Positions 6,585-13,631 are shown, counted from the first letter of the stretch. The stretch is 15,076 bases of DNA from an uncultured Solirubrobacter sp. (GCA_937871635.1 CALMNS010000598.1:1-15076), one strand, 5' to 3'. Translations and numbers: made by a program. Notes: generated from the sequence alone by a model not told the origin.

Positions 6585-7373
6585 GTGGACCTCGGACTGA
6601 ACGGAAGGGTCGTCCTCGTGACGGGAGGCAGTCGCGGCATCGGCCGGGCGATCGCCGAGGTGCTGCTGCGGGAGGGTGCCTCCGTGGCCATCTGCGGCCG
6701 TGACGGCGACGCATGCGCCGCCACGGCCGACGAGTTGGGGCCCACGGTGGCTGCCTTCGGCGCCAATGTCACCGAGGACGATGAGGTGGAGGCGCTGCTG
6801 TCGGCCGTCGGCGAGCGCTTCCGCCGCCTGGACGGCGTGGTCAACAACGCGGGACGCTTCGGCGGCGGGCCGATCACCGACGTCACCGACGCAGCGGCGT
6901 TCGCCGGGCTTGACTCGAAGCCCGTCGGCGCGCTGCGGGTGGTGCGGCACGCCCTTCCACTGCTCCGCCAGAGTGATCAACCTCGGATCGTCAACGTCGC
7001 CGGGGCCAGCGCCGAGCGCGTCACCGTCGGCGCGTCGGTCACGGCCATGGCCAACGCGAGCATGCTCGCCCTGACGGCGTACCTGGCGCGCGAGCTCGTT
7101 CAGGACAGGATCTGCGTCAACGCCGTCGTCCCGGGCTTCGTGCGCACGGGTGTCTGGGATGACCGTCTGGACGCGATCGCCCGGGCGGAGGAGACGAGCC
7201 GGGAGGAGGCGGCGACGCTGGTCCTGACCCAGAACCACATCGGGCACGCGCGCTGGGGACAGCCGGCGGAGGTGGCGGGTGTCGTCGCCTTCCTGCTGTC
7301 GGCAGGCGCATCGTTCGTGAGCGGTTCGGCGCTCCGCATCGATGGTGGTCAGGCAGCCACCGTGGACTACTGA
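6585..7373 (+). CDS. SDR-fold protein (SDR 4) lacking the catalytic tetrad
   Basis: GTG 6585 follows AAGGAG at 6569-6574. The 262 residues carry a normal cofactor motif TGGSRGIG (T13 onward), NNAG, and the typical C-terminus RIDGG. The active site is altered throughout. The N-x-K-G motif reads DSKPVG (Asn to Ser). The catalytic Ser position is Gly in NVAG. Thirteen residues on, where Tyr should be, stands Thr, and four further Asn replaces Lys (TAMAN for Y-x-x-x-K). The fold and flanking PGFVRT segment are intact, so this is not simple decay. It is either a pseudoenzyme or uses other chemistry. It is second in the YciI-2 unit under operator A. Confidence 0.85.
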   Translation: MDLGLNGRVVLVTGGSRGIGRAIAEVLLREGASVAICGRDGDACAATADELGPTVAAFGANVTEDDEVEALLSAVGERFRRLDGVVNNAGRFGGGPITDVTDAAAFAGLDSKPVGALRVVRHALPLLRQSDQPRIVNVAGASAERVTVGASVTAMANASMLALTAYLARELVQDRICVNAVVPGFVRTGVWDDRLDAIARAEETSREEAATLVLTQNHIGHARWGQPAEVAGVVAFLLSAGASFVSGSALRIDGGQAATVDY

Positions 7374-7382
7374 GCCAAACAA

Positions 7383-7396
7383 GACTGTTGACAGTT
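7383..7396. promoter_or_regulatory. Operator B, TGTTGACA dyad
   Basis: The sequence GACTGTTGACAGTT differs from the central 14 bp of operator A at three positions (the first base and the two central bases). It overlaps the -35 box of the promoter before the NTF2 pseudogene, a position suited to repression. Confidence 0.6.
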
Positions 7397-7416
7397 AGTG
7401 CGTCCCGCTGTAGCGT
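7388..7416 (+). promoter_or_regulatory. Promoter of the NTF2-like pseudogene
   Basis: TTGACA (7388-7393), a perfect sigma70-type -35 box, is followed by 17 bp and TAGCGT (7411-7416). The -10 match is weak, but the same TTGACA-N17-TAGC arrangement occurs before the extradiol dioxygenase at 8787. The start codon is about 50 bp downstream. Confidence 0.5.
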
Positions 7417-7464
7417 CGCGCCCGCTGACGTCAGGAGCGTCCGCACTCGACGGAGGAGGAAGCG

Positions 7465-7898
7465 ATGGAGGTGTCCTTCGGCGAGGAGGGGGTCGACACG
7501 GCGGCGTCCCAGCGCGTCCAGCGGGTGGTGGCGTCGCTGACGACGGCCATGGCCACGCTCGATGCGACCGCCGCCGCCGCGCTGTTCTCTGCCGACGGGG
7601 TGGTCGAGGACTTGGCCCTGCGCTCGCAGATCCGGGGACGGCTGGCGGTGGAGCGCTACTTCGGGCGGGCGCTCGCGGAGCTGCCCTACGGCGCCGAGGT
7701 TCGCGTGCGCCACATCTTGGGGTCCGACGAGGGCGGTGGCTACGAGTGGACGCGTGGGGCTCGCTGCGCGGCATCACGTGCCTGGAGCTCGATGACGCCG
7801 GTGCGATCACCCGCATGAGCACCATGTGGGACGGAGCACTGATGGCCGACGACGACTTCCTCCACCTCGCTCGGCAGACCTACGAGCCGTCTGCATGA
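7465..7898 (+). pseudogene. Frameshifted NTF2/SnoaL-like gene, paralogue of domain 2 of the gene at 9752
   Basis: ATG 7465 has GGAGGAGGA just upstream. The first 90 or so codons align without gaps to residues 148-238 of the two-domain protein at 9752. I counted 50 of 91 identities by hand, including FGEEG, ALFSAD, LRSQ-x-RG and LPYG. After GGGYEW the frame is lost. The rest of the homology (SLRGITCLELDDAGAI...STMWDGAL, ending QTYEPSA) continues in another frame to a TGA at 7896-7898. Between the conserved TGG codon and the shared GGCATCACG there are 20 nt here against 33 in the paralogue. That difference of 13 nt fits a deletion around 7755-7770. As written, the ORF ends out of frame at 7818 after a junk tail. 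Confidence 0.8.
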
Positions 7899-7925
7899 AG
7901 GGCCGGTAGCCCGCGCTCAAATCCC

Positions 7926-7948
7926 GAGCCGAGACGCCGCGCCGGCTC
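7926..7948. terminator. Weak hairpin between convergent genes
   Basis: GAGCCG (7926-7931) pairs with CGGCTC (7943-7948) around an 11-base loop in the short gap between the convergent NTF2 pseudogene and GntR gene. There is no T-run, so this is only a possible bidirectional terminator. Confidence 0.25.
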
Positions 7949-8711
7949 ATGGGGCCGCGCCCGGCCGCGTGGATGCGGCCGGCCGCGCCGGCGGCACCTC
8001 GACCGTCCCGAGCACCTGGAGCAGCGCCTGGCGCATGAGCCTGGGCTCGTGCTCCGGGGCGATCGTCAGCAGGACGGTCGCGGCGGTGCGGGAGAGGTGC
8101 CGGCCGAGACGGGCGCCGGCCTCCCGCGCGTCTCGCTCCAGGCACGATTCGAGGATCTCATGGTGCTCGGCACTGCCGGCCGTCCACATCCGTGGACCCC
8201 GGGCGAGATAGATCCGGCGGTAGCGCTCGCTGTGCTGGAAGAGGTACTCGATGGCGTCGCGCAGCCGGATGCCCGAGTGCACCACCAGCCTCCGGTGGAA
8301 GTCCGTGTGCCTGTCCGTCCAGCGCTCGAGGTCGACCCCGGCCGCCTCGTCCATCTCGTGGACCAGCGAGCGAAGCGCCTCGAGGTCCTCCTCGGTGAAC
8401 CGGGGCACGCTGGCGGTGCAGGCGAGCGACTCGATCAGGATGCGTTGGGCGTAGATGCCCTCAAGGTCCTCGGCCGAGAGGGCCGCCACCCGTGCGCGGT
8501 GGTTGACCACCGCGTCGATGAGCCCCTCCTGCTGCAGGAGCCGGAGCGCTTCTCGGACGGGCCCCCGGCTGACGCCATGGTCCTCGGCGAGCTTGACCTG
8601 GGACACGACATCGCCGGCACGGTACTCCCCCTCGAGGATGCCGGCCCGCAGCGCGCGGTAGACGACCATCGCGTTGTCCCGTCCCCGCCCGCTGTTCGCT
8701 CGATCGGTCAC
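7947..8711 (-). CDS. GntR-family transcriptional regulator, FadR/FCD subfamily
   Basis: This is a cytosolic DNA-binding repressor or activator, 254 residues. The N-terminal winged helix-turn-helix covers roughly residues 14-75 (LRAGILEGEYRAGDVV, then VSRGPVREALRLLQQEGLI). The C-terminal all-helical FCD ligand-binding domain follows, with candidate metal-ligand histidines in TDFHRRL, AEHHEIL and GRHLSRT. The usual D-x3-H pair reads H-x3-H here. I chose GTG 8711 because AGGGAG sits 5 nt upstream; an in-frame GTG at 8732 has no such site. It is divergent from the extradiol dioxygenase gene with operator D between them. It is the only regulator in the window and so the natural candidate to bind the TGTNNACA sites. 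FCD ligands are usually pathway carboxylates. Confidence 0.92.
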   Translation of the reverse strand: MTDRANSGRGRDNAMVVYRALRAGILEGEYRAGDVVSQVKLAEDHGVSRGPVREALRLLQQEGLIDAVVNHRARVAALSAEDLEGIYAQRILIESLACTASVPRFTEEDLEALRSLVHEMDEAAGVDLERWTDRHTDFHRRLVVHSGIRLRDAIEYLFQHSERYRRIYLARGPRMWTAGSAEHHEILESCLERDAREAGARLGRHLSRTAATVLLTIAPEHEPRLMRQALLQVLGTVEVPPARPAASTRPGAAP

Positions 8712-8783
8712 CGCATCTCCCTGCTCGGACACCCATGCGCCGTAGCGGGCAGTGTACGCGATCGGCCGTCCCGAAGGGCCGAC

Positions 8784-8793
8784 GTGTTGACAC
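8784..8793. promoter_or_regulatory. Operator D, GTGTTGACAC dyad
   Basis: The TGTTGACA core (8785-8792) lies between the divergent GntR gene and the extradiol dioxygenase gene and overlaps the dioxygenase -35 box. The location would allow both repression of the catabolic gene and autoregulation of the regulator. Confidence 0.65.
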
Positions 8794-8815
8794 TTTGGGC
8801 TTGGCTCTGTAGCTT
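8787..8815 (+). promoter_or_regulatory. Promoter of the extradiol dioxygenase gene
   Basis: TTGACA (8787-8792), a 17-bp spacer and TAGCTT (8810-8815). The layout is the same as the promoter at 7388, including CTG just before TAGC. The GTG start follows 35 bp after the -10 element. Confidence 0.55.
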
Positions 8816-8850
8816 CTTCCCCTCAATCCGAGCCGTGCTGAGGAGTCAGG

Positions 8851-9720
8851 GTGAGCGTATCGAGGGTCGCCTACGTGGAGTTGTCAACTCCGGAGCTCGA
8901 GCGCTCCGTGGCCCATGCCACGGACATCCTCGGTCTCCGCGAGGTCGAGCGCGTCGGCGACCGTGTCTACTTGACGTGCAACGAGCGCCACCACGAGCTC
9001 GTCCTTCGACGGGACGCGACAGCCGGCATCGCCGCCGTCGCGCTCGAGGTGACCGCCGGTCAGGCGTTCGCCGAGCTGGTCGCGTCCGTGCAGGCGGCGG
9101 GCTACCGCTGCAGCGATGCCGAGGTGCCCGGAGTCGAGCGGGCCGTCCGCGTCAGCGCGCCGGGCGGCATGACGTTCGACCTGATCAGCGGCATGGCGAC
9201 CGATCAGCCCCGGCGCTTCAACAGCGTCGGCCGAAGCCCGCGCAAGTTCGGCCACGCCACGCTGGTCAGCGACGCGGCTGAGGAGCTCGAGCAGCTGCTG
9301 TGCGGGCCCTTGGGCTTTCGCCTCTCGGATCAGGTGCCGGGCGTCCTCTCCTGGTTCCGATGCAGCGCAGATCACCACAGCGTCGCGATCATGCCGGCCG
9401 ACGCCGGCAGCGGCAGCGGCATGCACCACTACGCCTTCGAGCTCGAGGGCTGGTCCGACGTGGAGGCCTTCGCCGACCACCTGGCGATCAACGGGACCTC
9501 GCTGATCTGGGGTCCGGGCCGCCATGGCCCCGGCCGCAACATCTTCACCTACCACCTCGACCCGATCGGAGGCGTGGTGGAGGTCTTCACCGACCTCCAG
9601 CGCATCGACGACGACGAGGGCTATGAGCCCAGGTCGTGGCCCATGGTGCCCCTGTCGCTCAACGAGTGGGGTCCTGCGCCACCCCCGGACTTCTTCGATC
9701 ACGTCCTCCCGACCGTCTGA
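8851..9720 (+). CDS. Extradiol ring-cleavage dioxygenase, two-module VOC (catechol 2,3-dioxygenase type)
   Basis: This 289-residue type I extradiol dioxygenase probably cleaves a catechol-type ring next to its hydroxyls, using Fe(II) and O2. Two VOC modules are seen, residues 5-120 and 132-250. The C-terminal module keeps the metal ligands: H135 (KFGHATL), the H192/H193 pair (MHHYAFEL) and E244 (VVEVF). It also keeps likely active-site H225 (GRHGPG) and Y234 (TYHLDP). The N-terminal module lacks ligands, as normal in this family. GTG 8851 has AGGAG at 8841-8845. It is the first gene after operator D and divergent from GntR, and is followed 31 bp later by the two-domain NTF2 gene. The exact substrate cannot be read from sequence. 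Confidence 0.88.
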   Translation: MSVSRVAYVELSTPELERSVAHATDILGLREVERVGDRVYLTCNERHHELVLRRDATAGIAAVALEVTAGQAFAELVASVQAAGYRCSDAEVPGVERAVRVSAPGGMTFDLISGMATDQPRRFNSVGRSPRKFGHATLVSDAAEELEQLLCGPLGFRLSDQVPGVLSWFRCSADHHSVAIMPADAGSGSGMHHYAFELEGWSDVEAFADHLAINGTSLIWGPGRHGPGRNIFTYHLDPIGGVVEVFTDLQRIDDDEGYEPRSWPMVPLSLNEWGPAPPPDFFDHVLPTV

Positions 9721-9751
9721 CGGCCGGTCCAACCACCCTCCGGAGCGCCTC

Positions 9752-10624
9752 ATGTCCTATCCCGAAGTCGCCGACGTCTCACACGCAACCCCCGGCATGG
9801 AAGCCCTCATGCGCTCGTACTTCACGGCCAAGTCGGCCAAGGACGTCGGCGCCACGATGGACCACTTCTCGCCGGACCTCCGCTTGTACGCCGACGCCAC
9901 CCTCGGCTGGCCGCTGCCCGGCTTCGACGCCCTCCAGGGCGTCTTCGAGGAGTACATGCCCAACTGGGGAGAGGGCCTCTCCTATCCCACGCGCATCGTC
10001 GGTGACGAGGGCAGCGCCGTCGTGTTCATGACCGACACCCCCGAGCTCTTCGGCCAGGAGCTGCTCGCCGTGGCCGCCGTGGACGTGCGCGACGGGAAGA
10101 TCGTCCGCTGGATCGACTACTGGGACAGCGTTCACTCCGGCGTCGCGGGCGCTGACCAGCTCCGCACCCCCGACGAGCAGTTTCCGGCCGAGTTCGGCGA
10201 GGAAGGCCTCGAGAGCGTCGCCTCTGAGGCCATCCGTCGCATCACCTCCGAGCTGACCGCCGCGCTCGCCCAGGGCGACGCCGCAGCGGCCACGGCCCTG
10301 TTCTCGGCGGACGCCCTGCTGGAGGACATGGTGCTGCGCTCGCAGGTCCGCGGACAACGCGCCATCGGCCGGTACCTCGAGCGGTCGATCGATTCGCTGC
10401 CCTACGGCCGTGACGTGCAGGTTCGCCACGTCCTCGGCGCTGACATCGGTGGCGGCTTCGAGTGGTCAAGTGGGGGAGCGGCTCGCCGGCTGCTCAGGGG
10501 CATCACGGCGCTGGACCTCGAGGCGGACCAGATCAGTCGGATGACCACGGTGTGGGACGGTTCCCTGATCGACCGCGATGCCCTCACCGCGCTGGCGCGG
10601 CAGGTCATCGAGCCCGCTGCGTGA
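9752..10624 (+). CDS. Tandem NTF2/SnoaL-like two-domain protein
   Basis: The 290 residues contain two NTF2-like domains. Domain 1 covers about residues 14-135 (MEALMRSYFTAKSAKDVGATMDHFSPD..., ending KIVRWIDYWDSV). A linker near 136-147 follows, then domain 2 from F148 (FGEEGLESVASE to the C-terminus). Single-domain SnoaL proteins are about 130-150 residues, so this is a fusion. Domain 2 has a stand-alone, now broken, relative at 7465. A GGAG sits at 9742-9745 before ATG 9752. The role is unknown; related folds include hydratases, isomerases and small dioxygenase partners. Position directly after the extradiol dioxygenase suggests a step on the same substrate. It is convergent with the acyl-CoA synthetase gene, 8 bp apart. 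Confidence 0.85.
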   Translation: MSYPEVADVSHATPGMEALMRSYFTAKSAKDVGATMDHFSPDLRLYADATLGWPLPGFDALQGVFEEYMPNWGEGLSYPTRIVGDEGSAVVFMTDTPELFGQELLAVAAVDVRDGKIVRWIDYWDSVHSGVAGADQLRTPDEQFPAEFGEEGLESVASEAIRRITSELTAALAQGDAAAATALFSADALLEDMVLRSQVRGQRAIGRYLERSIDSLPYGRDVQVRHVLGADIGGGFEWSSGGAARRLLRGITALDLEADQISRMTTVWDGSLIDRDALTALARQVIEPAA

Positions 10625-10632
10625 GGAGCCCA

Positions 10633-12149
10633 TTACCGGTCGGGGGCGCCATGCGCCGAGTCGAGCTCGCGCAGCTCGCGCCGGAGCGTCTTGCCGCTCG
10701 AGTTCTTCGGCAGCTCCTCGAGGAAGACGTAGTCCTTCGGGCGCTTGAAGCGCGCGATCTGGTTCAGGCAGATCGCGTCGAGGTCCTCGGGCGCCACGTC
10801 TCCGGCGACGAACGCCACCACGATCTCCCCCCAATCGTCGTCGGCGCGGCCGATGACCGCCGCCTCGCGCACGCGGGGATGCGAGAGCAGGACGTCCTCG
10901 ACCTCGCGCGGGTAGACGTTGGTGCCTCCGGAGATGATGACGTCGCGAATGCGGTCGCTGAGGAACAGGAAGCCGTCGGGGTCGAAGGTGCCGATGTCTC
11001 CGGTGCGGAGCCAGCCGTCGTCGAAGGCGGCCTGGGTGGCTTCGGGATCTGCCCAGTAGCCACCATGACGGTCGCGCCGCGCACCTGGACCTCCCCGGCC
11101 TCGTCTACGGCCGCCGCCCCGCCGTGCGCGCCGGCGACGCGAACCTCGACCGCCGAGTGCGGCACGCCGGCGGAGGCCAGGCGGCGCGACCAGTCCGGAT
11201 CGTCGCGGTCGGCCACCACGTGCTTGGGCAGGTAGCTGATCGTCATCGGCGTTTCCCCCTGGCCGTAGATCTGGGCAAGGCAGGGGCCGAAGCGGTCGAG
11301 CGCCCGCACCGTCTCGGACGGGTGCATCGGCGCACCTCCCCAGACGATGGTTCGGAAGCCTCCCTGGTCCTCGGAGGCGGCCGACGACAGCCGCTGGACC
11401 ATGGTCGGGGCGGCGAACATGGAGACCCGGCCGAGTGAGCTGGCCAGCCCCAGCAGCTCCGACTCGTCGAACCCACCCGACTCCGGATACACGTTGGTCG
11501 CCCGCCGACAGACGTGCGCCATCGAGTACAGGCCCGACCCGTGGCTCATGGGAGCGGCATGGACGATGGAGTCGCCGCGCTGGGTGGGATCGACGTCGGT
11601 GAGGTAGCTGAAGCTCATCGCGACAAGGTTCGCGTGGCTCAGGGCCGCGCCCTTCGGCCGCCCGGTCGTCCCGGAGGTGTAGAAGAGCCAGGCCAGATCG
11701 TCGGCCTTGCGACCGGTGAGCGCGGCCGGGGACGCCCGGACCATGGAGGAGTACCGGTCGTCGCCGAGCTGGACGAGGGCGTCCACCCCGGGCAGGGACC
11801 GCCCCGCCAGTCCCGTGTCCGTCTTCTCGTCGGTGAACACCACCCGAGCGCCCGAGTGGTCGATCACCCACTCCGCCTCGGCAGGATGGAGCTTGGCGTT
11901 GACGGGGACGACCACGAGCCCGGCCCACCAGGCTGCGAACATCGTCACGAGGTACTCGGGGCGGTTGCCGGCCACGATGGCGACGCGATCGCCCGGGCGA
12001 GCCCCGAGATCGTCTTGGAGCGCGCTGGCCATTCCGGCGGCCTGACCGGCGAACTGCTCGTAGCTGGCCACCACCTGGTCGCCCAGGCGCAGCGCCGGCG
12101 CGTCGCGCGAGTCCCGGCCCGCCTGCTGAAGCCACCCCGCGATGTTCAT
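10633..12149 (-). pseudogene. AMP-dependent acyl-CoA synthetase, frameshifted
   Basis: This ANL-superfamily acyl-CoA synthetase would activate a carboxylic acid with ATP and CoA. In the first frame are the N-terminal lobe and the P-loop motif YTSGTTGRPKG (about residues 157-167), then YGQGETPM and GEVQVRGATVMV. The protein then leaves its frame. The remainder (GYWADPEATQAAF, RTGDIGTFDPDGF, RDVIISGGTNVYP, and the C-terminal catalytic-Lys motif PKNSSGKTLRREL) lies in the neighbouring frame to the TAA at 10633. The break is at about 11060-11061. There GTGGC stands where GTGGGC would restore VMVGYWADPEA, so one G appears to be missing. This is either a recent mutation or a sequence error. ATG 12149 is preferred (MNIAGWLQQ, GGAGAG 8 nt upstream); an in-frame ATG at 12167 exists. 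Confidence 0.85.
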
Positions 12150-12182
12150 CGGCTTGGCTCTCCGCATCCCCTCATCGGCAAA

Positions 12183-12192
12183 GTGTTAGCAC
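12183..12192. promoter_or_regulatory. Operator F (imperfect), before acyl-CoA synthetase
   Basis: Read on the minus strand this is GTGCTAACAC followed by TTTG, matching operator D (GTGTTGACAC then TTTG) at 12 of 14 positions. It lies 34 bp upstream of the minus-strand ATG at 12149. CTAACA could act as a -35 box, but the -10 region is poor. Confidence 0.5.
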
Positions 12193-12245
12193 AAATTGGC
12201 CAGCGACCGGTGAGCGTCGCATCTCAACCGCGCCATGCGGCGCAG

Positions 12246-12257
12246 TATGTCGACACT
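12246..12257. promoter_or_regulatory. Operator G, TGTCGACA dyad
   Basis: TGTCGACA (12248-12255) is a perfect palindrome only 8 bp before the ATG of the truncated quinone oxidoreductase gene. It is centred 64 bp from operator F. Two sites between divergent genes would allow cooperative binding. Confidence 0.55.
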
Positions 12258-12263
12258 CTTGGC

Positions 12264-12527
12264 ATGCGTGCGGTGGAGGTCACGAGGTTCGAAGGTCCCG
12301 AGGTCCTCCGCACCACCGAGCGCCAGGCGCCTGTCCCCGGACCTGGCCAGGTCTCTATCGAGGTGGCCTACGCCGGCCTGAACTTCGCGGAGGTCATGGC
12401 TCGGCGAGGGGACGTCCCGCGCTCGTGCCCGCCCGTCGTCCCCGGCCTCGAGGTCTCGGGCCGGGTCGCCGCCCGGCTGTCCCCGCGGCGGGGCCCCAGC
12501 GAGCCCGTCAGGCGCGCACGGGGGTGA
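12264..12527 (+). pseudogene. Truncated zinc-binding/quinone oxidoreductase (MDR family), N-terminal fragment
   Basis: The first ~70 residues (MRAVEVTRFEGPEVL, PGPGQVSIEVAYAGLNFAEVM, PPVVPGLEVSGRV) are a clear quinone-oxidoreductase-type MDR N-terminus, a family normally about 320 residues long. Homology stops near 12475. The frame then runs through RLSPRRGPSEPVRRARG to a stop at 12527, inside the end of the convergent FAH gene. The cofactor-binding domain is missing. The intact start and operator G upstream suggest that a complete gene was lost by a deletion reaching up to the FAH gene. Confidence 0.8.
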
Positions 12528-13416
12528 CCGGTACGCGCGCGGGAGCCACCACGTTCCCGAGGGTCCCCAGCCCCGGGATCTCGACTTCCACCTCGTCGCC
12601 GTCCGTGAGGAGGACCTGCGGGTCACGGGTGAATCCGACCCCGGCGGGAGTCCCGGTCACGATCAGATCGCCTGGCAGCAGCGTCATGACGGAGCTGATG
12701 AACGCGATCTGCTCGGCGACGCTGAACACCATGTCCGCCGTGTCGCCGTCCTGAAGGGTCTGTCCGTTGACGCGCGTCAGGATCCGCATCGCCTGCGGGT
12801 CGGGCACCTCCTCGGCAGAGGTGACCCACGGGCCGCAAGGCCCGAAGGTGTCGACCGCCTTGCCCGCCGTCCACTGGGGGCCGCCCAGCTGCAGGTCGCG
12901 CGCGCTCACGTCGTTGAAGGGCATGTAGCCCCCGACATGCTCGAGCGCGTCAGCCGCGCTGATGTCCTTCCCCTGCCGCCCGATCACGACCGCCAGCTCT
13001 CCCTCGTAGTCCACGGTCGACTCCCCGGCCGGCGGGACGATCGTCCCGCCGTGGCCGAGCAGCGAGCCGGTGTGCTTGAAGAACAGGACGGGCGCCTGCG
13101 GCAGTGGAAGGCCCGCCTCCTCGGCGTGGTCGCGGTAGTTGAGCCCGAGGCAGATGATCTTGTCGGGGTTGGGCACCGGCGGGAGCAGGGTCAACTCGCC
13201 GACCGGGCGCCCGTGCGCGTCCACGAGCCGATCTGCCGCCTCCCTGAGCGCCTCGCGCGTCGTGGCCGAGGCGGCCAGCACTGACACCACGTCAACCGCC
13301 TGCAGCTCCAACCCGGCGTCCTTGACGGCGTCGGCGAGCGGGACCACCCGATCGCCGACGAGGATGCCGGCCGTCTTGGACTGCGCCGAATCGTCTGTGT
13401 AGGTGCAGAGCTTCAA
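12508..13416 (-). CDS. Fumarylacetoacetate hydrolase (FAH) family protein
   Basis: Family enzymes hydrolyse or decarboxylate/isomerise 2-oxo acids with a divalent metal, and many act on products of aromatic ring cleavage. The 302-residue protein has an N-terminal domain to about residue 80, then the FAH core. Visible are LNYRDHAEE (H97), metal ligands E138 and E140 (DYEGE) and D169 (FNDVSARDLQ), K186 (WTAGKAVDTF) and LPGDLIVTGTPAGVG. The start is a TTG at 13416, with AGGAG six bases upstream. No nearby ATG or GTG in this frame fits the family N-terminus. Operator E lies about 40 bp upstream. Its context between two ring-cleavage dioxygenase genes supports a role in processing a cleavage product. 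Confidence 0.9.
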   Translation of the reverse strand: MKLCTYTDDSAQSKTAGILVGDRVVPLADAVKDAGLELQAVDVVSVLAASATTREALREAADRLVDAHGRPVGELTLLPPVPNPDKIICLGLNYRDHAEEAGLPLPQAPVLFFKHTGSLLGHGGTIVPPAGESTVDYEGELAVVIGRQGKDISAADALEHVGGYMPFNDVSARDLQLGGPQWTAGKAVDTFGPCGPWVTSAEEVPDPQAMRILTRVNGQTLQDGDTADMVFSVAEQIAFISSVMTLLPGDLIVTGTPAGVGFTRDPQVLLTDGDEVEVEIPGLGTLGNVVAPARVPVTPVRA

Positions 13417-13451
13417 CGGTATCTCCTGATCTCGTGGTGGCGGGAGGTCAT

Positions 13452-13463
13452 TCTGTCGACAGT
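13452..13463. promoter_or_regulatory. Operator E, TGTCGACA dyad
   Basis: The CTGTCGACAG palindrome (core 13454-13461) lies 38 bp upstream of the FAH start. On the minus strand TACACT directly precedes it and could serve as a -10 element, which would put the operator at the transcription start. That promoter is unproven. Confidence 0.6.
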
Positions 13464-13524
13464 GTATCGGCGCTGACGGTGCGGGACGGGCGTAGCCGCT
13501 GGTCGCTCACCACCTTGAGCGCCT

Positions 13525-13538
13525 AACTGTTGACATCA
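13525..13538. promoter_or_regulatory. Operator C, AACTGTTGACA
   Basis: The left half AACTGT equals that of operator A and the TGTTGACA core is at 13528-13535. It is 74 bp from operator E in the same divergent intergenic region, so it probably serves the + strand dioxygenase at 13718. It contains a perfect TTGACA, but I see no good -10 box 17 bp downstream. Confidence 0.55.
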
Positions 13539-13631
13539 CTCCCCACCGAGCTTTGGACCGCCAGCAGGCCGAGGAGGTGCCCCCCCTGTCCTCACGAGGG
13601 CTGAGCCGGCGACGGCGCGGGGCGCGGACCT

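Noticed and set aside
8049..9281. 410-codon plus-strand frame opposite the GntR gene
   Set aside because: The translation has no family motifs and lies antisense to a clear GntR/FCD gene and across its promoter. Long antisense frames are common at this GC content.
12479..12491. CCCCG-CGG-CGGGG hairpin as terminator between the quinone oxidoreductase fragment and FAH
   Set aside because: The stem is only 5 bp, there is no T-run, and short GC palindromes are frequent by chance here.
13530..13558. TTGACA of operator C as a complete promoter like those at 7388 and 8787
   Set aside because: The only AGCTT-like element downstream is 12 bp away, not 17, and nothing resembles a -10 box at the right spacing.
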